From Desertivirga arenae (lineage in GTDB: Bacteria; Bacteroidota; Bacteroidia; Sphingobacteriales; Sphingobacteriaceae): a stretch of 64,000 bases of DNA. The notes under the pieces are model-generated. The model had not been told where the DNA came from. It was given only the letters and a program-made list of their open reading frames with translations, and did not search any database. Made by a program: the position numbers and the translations under genes. Positions 7,148 to 15,716 of the stretch are shown one piece after another. The stretch covers positions 1-64,000 of the forward strand of contig NZ_JAFEWE010000007.1 in NCBI RefSeq assembly GCF_017355785.1, in the 5' to 3' direction. The first letter of the stretch is position 1. Each line of letters begins with the position of its first letter.

Positions 7148-7798
7148 TTACTCTGACCAGGGTGAATGGAGGATGCAATCGCAGAAGTTCTTTCTATGGA
7201 AGTTCGGTATCATGTAGGCGCAGACGTCGGCCTTGATGTTCCCGAAAGTTGTTTCGGTTTTATGTTCGAATCCGCCAAAAAAAGTTGGAATGATTTTCTT
7301 TTTGAAGTCATTACGCGGGAAGTAAGAAATGATCTCCTCCCGGTTTGCTGCACTTAAATTTTCGTATCCTTCTCCCATTACGTCGAGCCCGACTCCACTA
7401 TACATTAATGCAACTTCATTCTCTTTGTGCTCAGCGATACCAATAGTAGTGTGCAGGGCGATAGTATCCCATACCAACTGCAGCTTATCTTTTGCTATTC
7501 CATGACTCTTAAGAAAATCACGGGCTGCATTTGCGCCGGCGACTTCAAACCTTAGGTCAGGACTGCTGTACTGCGGTACCAGGCCAAGGTCATGGAACAC
7601 AGAGGCGACATAAAGTAGCTCGCTGTCGTGCTCGAGATCATTCCGTTTCGCATTCAGTGAGGAGAACAGAAAAACCCGCAGTGAGTGGTTAAAGATAAAT
7701 TCTGTACCGTGTTCAAGCAAAAGCTCGGTTGCCTGACTTGCAATGGTACTATCTGGAATAAGGATTCCAGCTACTGATTTGAGACGATTAACTGACAT
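7148..7798 (-). CDS. HD-domain metal-dependent phosphohydrolase-like protein
   Basis: The 216-residue protein carries the HD-domain signature: His38 in FNHSLRV, His69-Asp70 in VFHDLGL, and His116 in ALHTTIG. The EFIFNHSLR and HDLG pattern is also used by cyanamide hydratase-like members of the superfamily, so the activity could be phosphohydrolase or hydratase. It is cytoplasmic, with no signal peptide. It is divergent from an AraC regulator across a 119-base gap that holds a palindrome, which suggests regulation by that protein. Confidence 0.75.
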   Translation of the reverse strand: MSVNRLKSVAGILIPDSTIASQATELLLEHGTEFIFNHSLRVFLFSSLNAKRNDLEHDSELLYVASVFHDLGLVPQYSSPDLRFEVAGANAARDFLKSHGIAKDKLQLVWDTIALHTTIGIAEHKENEVALMYSGVGLDVMGEGYENLSAANREEIISYFPRNDFKKKIIPTFFGGFEHKTETTFGNIKADVCAYMIPNFHRKNFCDCILHSPWSE

Positions 7799-7871
7799 AA
7801 CGTAAAATTTTTATTAGGTCAAAATTAGTTTTGCTGGTATCGGCAGAGAATATCAATAATGGCCTTTCACA

Positions 7872-7885
7872 TGTCAATATTGACA
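7872..7885. promoter_or_regulatory. 14-base perfect palindrome between divergent genes
   Basis: TGTCAATATTGACA is a perfect palindrome in the 119-base gap between the HD-domain gene (minus) and the AraC gene (plus), 33 bases before the AraC start. It is placed to act as an operator for both promoters. AraC proteins usually bind direct repeats, so a different dimeric regulator is also possible. Confidence 0.45.
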
Positions 7886-7917
7886 GGCGAAATTTTTACC
7901 TTTAAATTTCTTCGATT

Positions 7918-8778
7918 ATGGGGGCGTCAAAAATTTTTGTAGAAACAGCTATCAAGGATTCATTTTCCATTTGTCGCTTGGATAAGGCTGGCTTGGATAC
8001 AGATTTCGCAAACCGGCTTATTTACAACCGTGTTCTCCTAATCGAGAATGGTTCCGGCACGCTGACTGTTGATGATCATTCCTTCGAAGTTTCAAGCAAT
8101 ACCGCATTTCTACTGGCAAAGGGGCAGCTATATGTTTTTAAACAAGCATCGGTTGTTACTGGATATCTTTTATGCTTTGGGGATTGTTTTTGGGAAAAAG
8201 CCCCTTCTAGTGCCAGCAATTGCAAAGCAGTACTTTTTAATAATGCGGCTGCTAACCAGAAACTCCAACTTAGTGATACGGAACTGCGGGAGCTTTCTTC
8301 GCTGTTTAAGGCGATGCTTGAAGAATTTGAACAGGCTCCTTATAATAATCAGATGGATGCTCTGGCCGCCTACCTCAAAATTATTATGATAAAGCTGGCG
8401 AATATAAAGTTAACGGATGAAACGATGTTTGATAGTCAGGATTATATCTTGTACCGGCAATTTATGGAAATACTTACTTCGCACTTCAAAAGCTACCGGG
8501 AGGTAAGTGATTACGCTAAGCTGATGGGAATTACTGCCCGGCGTTTGAGCGATTTGTGCAGGCGATGCAGTAACAAAAGCGCTAAAGAGATCATAAACGG
8601 ACAACTGGTTGCAGAAGCCAAACGTTCACTGCAATTCAGCTCCATTCCGGTAAAAGAACTAGCCTATGAGCTCAATTTCAATTCCCCCGAACAGTTCAGC
8701 CATTTCTTTAAGAAGAATACAAAATTCTCGCCGGCGAGTTACCGCGATCAATTTCTGAATATTGGCGTTAATGTTTAA
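7918..8778 (+). CDS. AraC-family transcriptional regulator
   Basis: The 286-residue protein has an N-terminal cupin-like sensing domain (roughly residues 10-130, with LIENGSGTLTVDDHSFEV) and a C-terminal AraC DNA-binding domain (roughly 185-280). The second HTH is clear: VKELAYELNFNSPEQFSHFFKK followed by FSPASYR. Divergent orientation to the HD-domain hydrolase suggests that gene is its target. The inducer cannot be seen from the sequence. Confidence 0.85.
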   Translation: MGASKIFVETAIKDSFSICRLDKAGLDTDFANRLIYNRVLLIENGSGTLTVDDHSFEVSSNTAFLLAKGQLYVFKQASVVTGYLLCFGDCFWEKAPSSASNCKAVLFNNAAANQKLQLSDTELRELSSLFKAMLEEFEQAPYNNQMDALAAYLKIIMIKLANIKLTDETMFDSQDYILYRQFMEILTSHFKSYREVSDYAKLMGITARRLSDLCRRCSNKSAKEIINGQLVAEAKRSLQFSSIPVKELAYELNFNSPEQFSHFFKKNTKFSPASYRDQFLNIGVNV

Positions 8779-8851
8779 GAAATAGGTCTGGCAGCTAAGT
8801 CAATAGGTTTATCGGTTGTTTTGCAACGTGCCACTTGTGTTTTATCTGATC

Positions 8852-9272
8852 TCAGCGAGTTCCTAGATTAGGCTTCGGTTCTTTAGATACAAAATTATTC
8901 TCACCCCAGTGATCGCAGATTTTGCCATTCTCCAGTGCAAGGATATCGATCACTTTTAAAGTGATAGTTTTGCCTGTGGCGGGAATGCCCATTAGTTCCC
9001 CGGTATGAGTTGCAGAGATTTCTTTCCTGGAAACTACCTTGTCGCCTTCGGCCAGCATTCTTTGATCCCAACATTACTTTTTCCCCTTCAGTGATCAGAC
9101 TGATCATGTGTCTGTTCAGTGTTGCCCTGCCTTTAATAACCGCCGTTTCCGATACATAAGGTACGAAATCGACACCTCTATTAATGGGGGGGGTCTTTAA
9201 AAAAGAATCAGGAATAGGTACCGTCCCCATGATCGTAATTTTACCGCAAATATTTATTGTGCAAAACAGCAC
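8852..9272 (-). pseudogene. SnoaL-like (ester cyclase/NTF2-fold) remnant, frameshifted
   Basis: On the minus strand two frames cover one domain. Frame one (downstream, 8852-9058) reads MLAEGDKVVSRKE, ATHTGELMGIPATGK and ILALENGKICDHWGENNF, the classic second half of SnoaL-like proteins (aegDkVv.r.t..gTHtGe.mGippTGk...... d..r..dGKI.eHW). Frame two (to 9272) reads ATLNRHMISLITEGEKVMLGS, a piece of the first half, and then loses sense. A frameshift or deletion near 9060 breaks the gene. The start shown is only the outer limit of the open frame. Confidence 0.55.
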
Positions 9273-9660
9273 AATTGGGTGTATATTTCTTCCTGTTGAA
9301 GAAGTTATGGTATCAAAAAAAGTTACTTTAAAAACGACGAGCCCTGGTCTGACAGGAACAGTATCGAGTTGAAGGAGAGGTTTGGGAAGCTTTGATGTAA
9401 GAGGTATTTAATTAGGCACCCGATAACTATATATATTCATAGAACGAGGGCTATTTCGAGCCATGGTTGATTTACCTAAGTATGACGTTGATGAGTGTAC
9501 AATCCCTTGCGTTGTTATTGTATGACTTAAAAAGATATGAATATCAGAGAAGGAATTATGAAAACGTTTTTATCAGCCAGCCTCGGCAAAGTTTAATTAT
9601 CTGGATCCATAGGAAGCCTCGTATTTTAAAAATGCTTTTATTTGTATTTTAGGTCAGAAA
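9273..9660. other. gene-free stretch before the LacI regulator
   Basis: No convincing gene is seen here. Short open frames exist on the plus strand (for example 9467-9652) but lack recognisable motifs or a signal. The last 60 bases should hold the promoter of the following regulator. Confidence 0.5.
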
Positions 9661-10752
9661 ATGAAGGATAAGAACGTCCGCATAAAAGATATTGCGAGTA
9701 AAGCGAATGTTTCCGCTGGAACAGTTGATCGTGTATTGCATAACCGGGGAAGAGTATCCGAGAAGGTCAAAGAAAAGATCCTGAAAATAATAAAGGAGAT
9801 GGACTACGAACCTAATCTGATGGCTAGGGCTTTGGGCTCCAATAAAGTGTTCAGGTTTGCTACATTAATCCCCGATGAACAGTTCGATTCTTACTGGCAC
9901 GCTCCTAGAATCGGAGTACTAAAGGCTAGCAAGGAAGTTAAACAGTTCGGAGTTCAGGTAACCGAATTTCTATTTAATCCCTACGATGTAAATTCTTTTA
10001 TTGAACAAGCAAATCTGGTGACAGAACAACAGGTAGACGGCGTTTTATTGTCTCCTATATTCTATCGGGAGGTTCTTCCTTTTCTTGAGAAATGGAAGTC
10101 GGATAAAATACCCTTTGTGCTATTTAACACTCAAATAGCTGATTACGAACCACTAAGTTACATAGGTCAGGATTCTTACCAGAGCGGCTTGTTAGCAGGT
10201 AAATTGATGCATTACGGTTTACCCAATCCCTGTTCTATACTTATTGCTCATTTTGATGAAGATATAAGCAATGCAGCCCACCTTAAGAAGAAGGAGCAAG
10301 GGTTTAGAAATTACTTTGCGCAAGGGCAGATAGGGCAGAAGTATCGATTGGATAAGATAGAACTTAACAGCTCAAACTTTTCCTCTTTTATTAAACAACT
10401 GGAAGATGCCATCGAAAACATAAGCGATTTAGAGGGTATCTTTGTGACCACCTCCAAAGCTTTTGAAATTGCGTCCTACCTTAAACAAAGGCGAATAAAG
10501 AATATCAAAATAGTTGGATACGATCTGCTTCCAAAAAATGTTCACTTCCTGAACACTGGTGAGATTAGTTTTCTGATAAATCAAAATCCTAAAGGACAAG
10601 GCTATTGGGGAATACAACATCTTGCGAATCACCTTGTATTTAAAAAAGATGTTCAGAAGCTGAAATATCTTCCCCTGGATATTATTACGAAGGAAAATGT
10701 AAATTATTTCCTGGATGACGAAGATGAGTCTGCTTATCTGGGCTTCATTTAA
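9661..10752 (+). CDS. LacI-family transcriptional regulator with sugar-binding domain
   Basis: This is a 363-residue protein. Residues 6-30 form the LacI helix-turn-helix (IKDIASKANVSAGTVDRVL) and residues up to about 60 form the hinge helix (YEPNLMARAL). The rest is a periplasmic-binding-protein-like sensor (VDGVLLSPIF, YIGQDSYQSGLLAG, IVGYDLL). The AGTVDRVLH variant marks the subgroup whose sensor resembles ribose/galactose-type binding proteins. It stands directly upstream of galE, whose promoter carries an operator-like palindrome, and so probably controls galE and the co-marked operon at 23 kb. Confidence 0.88.
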   Translation: MKDKNVRIKDIASKANVSAGTVDRVLHNRGRVSEKVKEKILKIIKEMDYEPNLMARALGSNKVFRFATLIPDEQFDSYWHAPRIGVLKASKEVKQFGVQVTEFLFNPYDVNSFIEQANLVTEQQVDGVLLSPIFYREVLPFLEKWKSDKIPFVLFNTQIADYEPLSYIGQDSYQSGLLAGKLMHYGLPNPCSILIAHFDEDISNAAHLKKKEQGFRNYFAQGQIGQKYRLDKIELNSSNFSSFIKQLEDAIENISDLEGIFVTTSKAFEIASYLKQRRIKNIKIVGYDLLPKNVHFLNTGEISFLINQNPKGQGYWGIQHLANHLVFKKDVQKLKYLPLDIITKENVNYFLDDEDESAYLGFI

Positions 10753-10796
10753 TCTATTATTCCTGCTACTTAGCTTATTATTCTGCTGTTTTACGA

Positions 10797-10827
10797 GCGT
10801 TGTTCCTTAAAAACCAACGCCCTTTTC
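10797..10827 (+). terminator. weak terminator-like hairpin after the LacI gene
   Basis: GCGTTG (10797-10802) pairs with CAACGC (10815-10820), followed by CCTTTTCC. The stem is short and the U-tract is imperfect. Confidence 0.35.
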
Positions 10828-10844
10828 CTATTATTCATTTTTTA

Positions 10845-10877
10845 TTTGCTTTTGTGTGTGCGCGCACGCTATCTTTA
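10845..10877 (+). promoter_or_regulatory. galE promoter with overlapping operator-like palindrome
   Basis: A TTTG box (10845-10848) and TATCTTTA (10870-10877) are 21 bases apart, matching the Bacteroidota -33/-7 layout (TTTG, TAnnTTTG). Between them lies GTGTGTGCGCGCACGC (10854-10869), whose core GTGCGCGCAC (10858-10867) is a perfect palindrome, as expected for a LacI-type operator. The same GTGTGTGCGC followed six bases later by TATCTTTA occurs at 23135-23158, before the second kinase/SusC operon. Confidence 0.55.
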
Positions 10878-10962
10878 TATGGCGGTTTGAGCGGGGATGG
10901 TAATACCTTGGTGATCGCTAATTCCTGATGATATTAAAAAGGTGAAGCCTTAGAAAATAAGC

Positions 10963-11997
10963 ATGATGAAAAAAAGATTATTAGTTACAGGCGGAGTAGG
11001 ATATATCGGTTCGCACACAGTAGTAGAGCTGATGAACGCCGGATATGATGTAGTAATTGTAGATAACCTTAATAACTCAAGTATTTCTATACTTGATCAG
11101 ATCTTTGAAATTGCTGGTCAAAAACCGGAGTTTCGTGAGCTTGACCTGTGTGAGGAAGCCAAAGTAGCCCAATTCGTGAAAGATAACCCTTCTATCTCCG
11201 GAGTTATCCATTTTGCAGCCCACAAAGCCGTAGGGGAATCTGTTCAAAACCCCTTGAAATACTATCGTAATAATTTTTTTTCCATACTTAATCTTCTAAC
11301 GGCATTTGAAGGAAGAAAGGTGAACTTTGTTTTTTCATCTTCCTGCACCGTCTACGGTCAGCCTACTCAATTGCCGGTAACAGAAAATGCTCCGGTCCAA
11401 AAAGCAGAATCTCCCTATGGAAATACCAAGCAGGTTGCTGAAGAGATATTGGCAGAAGTGGCAGCCGCAAATACAAACTACAATATAATTTCCCTTAGAT
11501 ATTTTAATCCTGTTGGAGCTCACGAATCAGCTTTAATCGGTGAACTTCCTATTGGAGTTCCCCAGAATTTAGTTCCTTTTATTACTCAGAGCGCTATTGG
11601 AAAACGGGGCCCGATTACGGTATTTGGTGACGATTACAATACACCGGATGGAAGTTGTATCCGCGACTATATTCATGTAGTTGACTTGGCCAAGGCTCAT
11701 ATTGCAGCTTTGAAAAGACAAGAGCAGGATAAAATGATGAGCAAGTATGAAGTTTTTAACGTTGGAACAGGCAAGGGAAGCTCAGTATTAGAAGCGATAA
11801 CAACATTTGAAGCTGCAACAGGGGTAAAGCTTAATTATGTAATCGGTCCACGTAGGCAGGGAGATATTGAGCAGGTTTGGGGAGATGTTGCGAAGGCAAG
11901 CTCGGAGTTAAATTGGGAAGCGCAGTTAGGGTTGCCGGAAATGATGAGATCTGCCTGGGCATGGGAAAATTATATATCCAATAAGAAATTCAACTAA
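10963..11997 (+). CDS. galE: UDP-glucose 4-epimerase
   Basis: This 344-residue cytoplasmic enzyme interconverts UDP-galactose and UDP-glucose with bound NAD; some family members also act on UDP-GalNAc/UDP-GlcNAc. The Rossmann motif is Gly10-x-x-Gly13-x-x-Gly16 (GGVGYIG). The catalytic triad region is visible as SSSCTVYG (Ser127) and Tyr152-x-x-x-Lys156 (YGNTK). PVGAHESALIGE and FNVGTGKGSSV are also typical of GalE. A second ATG directly follows the first. It sits between the LacI gene and a GH36-like enzyme, in keeping with galactose or GalNAc handling. Confidence 0.95.
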   Translation: MMKKRLLVTGGVGYIGSHTVVELMNAGYDVVIVDNLNNSSISILDQIFEIAGQKPEFRELDLCEEAKVAQFVKDNPSISGVIHFAAHKAVGESVQNPLKYYRNNFFSILNLLTAFEGRKVNFVFSSSCTVYGQPTQLPVTENAPVQKAESPYGNTKQVAEEILAEVAAANTNYNIISLRYFNPVGAHESALIGELPIGVPQNLVPFITQSAIGKRGPITVFGDDYNTPDGSCIRDYIHVVDLAKAHIAALKRQEQDKMMSKYEVFNVGTGKGSSVLEAITTFEAATGVKLNYVIGPRRQGDIEQVWGDVAKASSELNWEAQLGLPEMMRSAWAWENYISNKKFN

Positions 11998-12072
11998 TTA
12001 TTCTTACGAGTCTCCTTTTATTACAATCCCTATGATAGTAGCCAGGGAGATTAATAACCAAATTATAATAGC

Positions 12073-14085
12073 ATGAAGAGACATCTCCTTTGCGGACTTT
12101 TACTAATTGCAGGATTAAATATCCCTGCAAAAGCTCAACTAACATATCCGGCAACAAGCCCTGGAAAACCAATAGTTAAAATATCAGATAAGACCTTAAG
12201 TTTAGGCAATGCGGCCCTAAATATTCAATTTCGCCTCACGGGAAACCGGCTTGATTTATCCAGATTTGAGGACAAAGGAAGAGGAGAAAGTCTTACCCTG
12301 AATACTTCCCTTTTTCAACTCACCTTAGACAATAGTAAAATCTTATCGTCAAACTCCTTCGTGCTGAAAGGAAAGGTTCGGCAAGCTGATGTTAACTCGA
12401 ATATTCAAAGTACTGCTTACGCTGCCAGTCTGAACGGTAAAAAACTTATTGCTGAGATGGAAGAACCCCAAACCGGTATAAAGGTGGTTTGGGAAGCCAT
12501 GTTGACCAATAACGCTAACTATGTAAGACAGAAAATTACTTTAAGTACCCCAACTCAAGCTTCAATAAAGGATATTCAAATGCTGAAGCTGCCTGTGGCA
12601 ATAGGAGTGAAGAAAGTTGGAACGGTGGATGGTTCACCTCTGGTTCATAACAATATGTTTTTTGCACTGGAGCATCCTATGAGTCAGGTGAATCAAACCC
12701 GTTCTTCGATCGCCGCCTCTCTACCTCGTTTAAATCCTTTGGTAAAAGGGCAAACTATTACGGTATCATCAGTTTTAGGTGTAGTTCCTACAGGCCAGTT
12801 AAGAAGAGGTTTTTTATATTACGTAGAACGTGAGAGGGCGCAGCCTTACAGGCAGAAACTCCACTACAATTCCTGGTTCGATATTTCTTATGCTACTCTG
12901 AAACTTAACGATAGTGTATGTCTTGACCGCATAAAAATGTTTGGTGACAGCCTTGTGCAGAAAAGAAAGGTTAAGTTGAACGCTTATTTATTTGATGACG
13001 GCTGGGATGATAACCGAACCCTCTGGCAGTTTAATTCTGGCTTCCCTGCCGGATTTAAAAATGTAAAGAACCTGGCTCAAAAGTACGGGGCAGGCATCGG
13101 CGTTTGGGTTTCTCCCTGGGGTGGTTATGATGAGCCGAAACAGCAGCGATTGGATTACGGGAAGAAACAATCTCCTCCGTTTGAAACGAACGCAAACGGC
13201 TTCTCACTATCGGGCCCTGTATATCGAACAAGGTTCAAATCCGTAACGGACATGTTTATTAAAGATTATAGTGTAGAAATGTTCAAGTTCGATGGCGTTG
13301 GAGCTGGGAACGGTGCTAGTGGAGCGAGTATCTCCTTTCAAAGTGATATTGAGGCATTGTTAACCCTGATTACGGATATGCGCTCTGTAAAACCAGATCT
13401 ATATTTCAGTCTTACCGTTGGCACCTGGCCCTCTGTTTATTGGTTGAACTATGGAGATGCGATATGGCGCGCAGGCGATGATACCGGTGTAAGCGGCACC
13501 GGAACTAAAAGGCAGCAATGGATGACTTACAGAGATGCGCAGGTTTTTAAAAATGTTGTCAAACGTGCTCCGCTTTACCCACTGAATTCGCTGATGAACC
13601 ATGGAATTTGTATCGCAGATCATGGCCTTCCAGGCACCCTGGAATTGGATGACAAGAACATTGAAGATGAAATCTGGTCTTTCTTCGGTACCGGTACTAG
13701 TTTACAAGAACTTTATGTTAATCCTCACAAATTAAATACCCGTACCTGGGATTGTCTTCGAGATGCGGCAAGCTGGTCAGTAGCTCATAAAGATATTTTG
13801 AGAGATGTACATTGGGTAGGAGGAGATCCTGATAAAGGGGATATTTATGGCTTTGCAGGATGGGACAATAACAGGGGAGTACTTACTCTTAGAAATCCTT
13901 CGTCAGTACGAAAAGAATATAAGCTGAACGTGCAGGAAGCATTTGAACTCCCTACAGGATTAGAAAGTGAATATAGCTTCTACAATGCCAGGGCTGAAAA
14001 GGCAGATAAAGTATATTCTGGTAAAGTTATAACGATAGTATTAGAACCTTACGAAGTAAAAGTACTTGACGGAAAAAAAAACTAG
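12073..14085 (+). CDS. secreted GH36-like alpha-galactosidase/alpha-N-acetylgalactosaminidase candidate
   Basis: The 670-residue protein has a signal peptide (LLCGLLLIAGLNIPAKAQ). An N-terminal beta-sandwich is followed by a TIM barrel with FDDGWDD (residues 307-313), IGVWVSPWGGY and FKFDGVG (Asp407, likely nucleophile). RAGDDTG (Asp469/470, likely acid/base) fits clan GH-D (GH27/GH36) enzymes. A C-terminal beta domain closes it. The specificity is not readable; galE upstream and the amino-sugar genes around it suggest alpha-linked Gal or GalNAc. A terminator follows. Confidence 0.7.
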   Translation: MKRHLLCGLLLIAGLNIPAKAQLTYPATSPGKPIVKISDKTLSLGNAALNIQFRLTGNRLDLSRFEDKGRGESLTLNTSLFQLTLDNSKILSSNSFVLKGKVRQADVNSNIQSTAYAASLNGKKLIAEMEEPQTGIKVVWEAMLTNNANYVRQKITLSTPTQASIKDIQMLKLPVAIGVKKVGTVDGSPLVHNNMFFALEHPMSQVNQTRSSIAASLPRLNPLVKGQTITVSSVLGVVPTGQLRRGFLYYVERERAQPYRQKLHYNSWFDISYATLKLNDSVCLDRIKMFGDSLVQKRKVKLNAYLFDDGWDDNRTLWQFNSGFPAGFKNVKNLAQKYGAGIGVWVSPWGGYDEPKQQRLDYGKKQSPPFETNANGFSLSGPVYRTRFKSVTDMFIKDYSVEMFKFDGVGAGNGASGASISFQSDIEALLTLITDMRSVKPDLYFSLTVGTWPSVYWLNYGDAIWRAGDDTGVSGTGTKRQQWMTYRDAQVFKNVVKRAPLYPLNSLMNHGICIADHGLPGTLELDDKNIEDEIWSFFGTGTSLQELYVNPHKLNTRTWDCLRDAASWSVAHKDILRDVHWVGGDPDKGDIYGFAGWDNNRGVLTLRNPSSVRKEYKLNVQEAFELPTGLESEYSFYNARAEKADKVYSGKVITIVLEPYEVKVLDGKKN

Positions 14086-14105
14086 GGTTATTCTTTTATA
14101 TTCAG

Positions 14106-14143
14106 AACGGGTAAGGGGGTATATCATTCTTACCCGTTTTTTT
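14106..14143 (+). terminator. rho-independent terminator after the GH36-like gene
   Basis: AACGGGTAAG (14106-14115) pairs perfectly with CTTACCCGTT (14129-14138), followed by a run of T up to 14143. It begins 20 bases after the stop codon. Confidence 0.85.
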
Positions 14144-14300
14144 GTTGTCTGTTTGTTAATTAGGGTCGTAATTGCTTCTAAATTTTCAATTATATCTGCC
14201 GGTTGGTGTATGTTTTAATTAGGCATACGGTAGTGGACCGGATAGAGTGAATGTTAGATGGGAGCTTCAAACCTCGACGACAGCTAGGACTTTAAAAATT

Positions 14301-14335
14301 AAAGGGATGAAAAGCTATCTCCTTTTCATCCCTTT
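14301..14335. terminator. terminator of the nag-like operon (minus strand)
   Basis: A perfect 14-base inverted repeat (AAAGGGATGAAAAG, 14301-14314, with 14322-14335) and a 7-base loop lie about 70 bases beyond the end of the minus-strand transporter gene. A/T-rich flanks on both sides make it usable in both directions. Confidence 0.75.
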
Positions 14336-14401
14336 AAAACTTACTTATAAATTTTAGCTAAAGATTTCTGCTCTCTAAAGCTTTGTCTTATTCATAAAAA
14401 C

Positions 14402-15709
14402 CTACCTGACCGACTTCTGGCTAACCGAAAAATACCAGATAAACAAGTAGCAGGGCACCATAATAAGGTATGCTCTTGAAAAAGCAGTACTATAGTTGAA
14501 CATAGTTTGCAAGTATTGAGCACAAGCACCGTATGCCAAAGGTAATATTGCCCCGCCTGCTATTGCCATCACCAACATAGCAGAACCAGTTTTTGTATGT
14601 ACTCCCAGGCCTCGTATTGCCAGCGGAAATATAGCTGGCCACATAAGAGAATTTGACAAGCCTAAAAGCGCGAGAAAAATTATTGACGCATAACCGCTTG
14701 TAAGGGCGGTACCTAAGCTAAATAATACACCAGTGATAGCACAGATTTTTAGAGCGGTCTGTTGGGAGATGTATTTAGGAATGGTGATGATCCCAATAAC
14801 ATACCCCATAAGCATAAAAGCAAGAGTTCCTTGCGTAAAGAACCTGGCTGTTGATAAGGGAATGCCGAGAGCTTTTCCATAGCTTATGATTGTGTCTCCT
14901 GCCATTACTTCCACACCTACATATAAAAATAGGGCTACAACTCCCAGCATCAGGTTCGAAAAGCTGAATATGCTTCTTTTGGTAGTCGAGCTGTGACTAC
15001 TCGTGCGCGACTGGTCATCTTCATCTTCATTTATATCAGGAAGAGATGATCTCAATACTGCAAAAGCAAGGGCAAGTAAGGAAATCCCGATGATGATGTA
15101 GGGAATAGTAACCCTGGACGCTAATGCGTCAAGAGTTGCTTGCCTGCTTGAAAAAGACATGTTTGCAAGCCGCTGCTCTATCCCATCAGAATCTTTTAAA
15201 GCTATATATCCGAAAATTAGACCGGCAATAATACCGGCTACCTTATTACAGATTCCCATAATGCTGATTCGTTTTGCTGCACTTTCTGGCGGGCCTAAAA
15301 TTGCCGCATAAGGGTTGGAGGCAGTCTGCAGAAGGGCTAGGCCTGTTCCTATAATAAACAATCCTGTTAAAAATGTATTAAAGCTTCTGGTTTCTGCAGC
15401 GGGCACAAATACAAAAGCCCCCACAGCCATCGCCAGCAACCCTATTGCCATTCCTTTTTTGTAACCGATTTTATTTAAAACCCAGGAAGAGGGCAAGGCC
15501 ATTACTGTATAAGCTATGAAGAATGCTGTAGCTACCAGGTACGATTCCGTTTCTGACTTTAGCTCACACGCTATTTTCAAGTAAGGAATTAATGTTCCGT
15601 TTACCCATGTAATAAAGCCAAATACAAAGAATAAAATACCGATGATAATAATAGGATTGAGGCCTTTTGGCGGAGTCAGGCTAGCCACAGAGGAACTTTC
15701 TTTTTGCAT
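14402..15709 (-). CDS. nagP: MFS sugar transporter, NagP/FucP type
   Basis: The 435-residue inner-membrane protein has about 12 transmembrane helices. The FucP/GlcP/NagP family hallmarks are visible: FGFITWVNGTLIPYLK in helix 1, LLQTASNPYAAILGP near helix 4, and GLSNSLMWPAIFPLAIRGLG in the second half. These proteins are proton symporters for fucose, glucose/galactose or N-acetylglucosamine. The start lies seven bases downstream of the NagB gene stop, so they form one operon, which favours amino-sugar (GlcNAc/GalNAc) transport. The exact sugar is inferred from context. Confidence 0.85.
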   Translation of the reverse strand: MQKESSSVASLTPPKGLNPIIIIGILFFVFGFITWVNGTLIPYLKIACELKSETESYLVATAFFIAYTVMALPSSWVLNKIGYKKGMAIGLLAMAVGAFVFVPAAETRSFNTFLTGLFIIGTGLALLQTASNPYAAILGPPESAAKRISIMGICNKVAGIIAGLIFGYIALKDSDGIEQRLANMSFSSRQATLDALASRVTIPYIIIGISLLALAFAVLRSSLPDINEDEDDQSRTSSHSSTTKRSIFSFSNLMLGVVALFLYVGVEVMAGDTIISYGKALGIPLSTARFFTQGTLAFMLMGYVIGIITIPKYISQQTALKICAITGVLFSLGTALTSGYASIIFLALLGLSNSLMWPAIFPLAIRGLGVHTKTGSAMLVMAIAGGAILPLAYGACAQYLQTMFNYSTAFSRAYLIMVPCYLFIWYFSVSQKSVR

Positions 15710-15716
15710 GATGTCT

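Noticed and set aside
9467-9652. 61-codon plus-strand frame before the LacI gene
   Set aside because: No motif, signal or start context; it ends right at the regulator and is more likely leader sequence.
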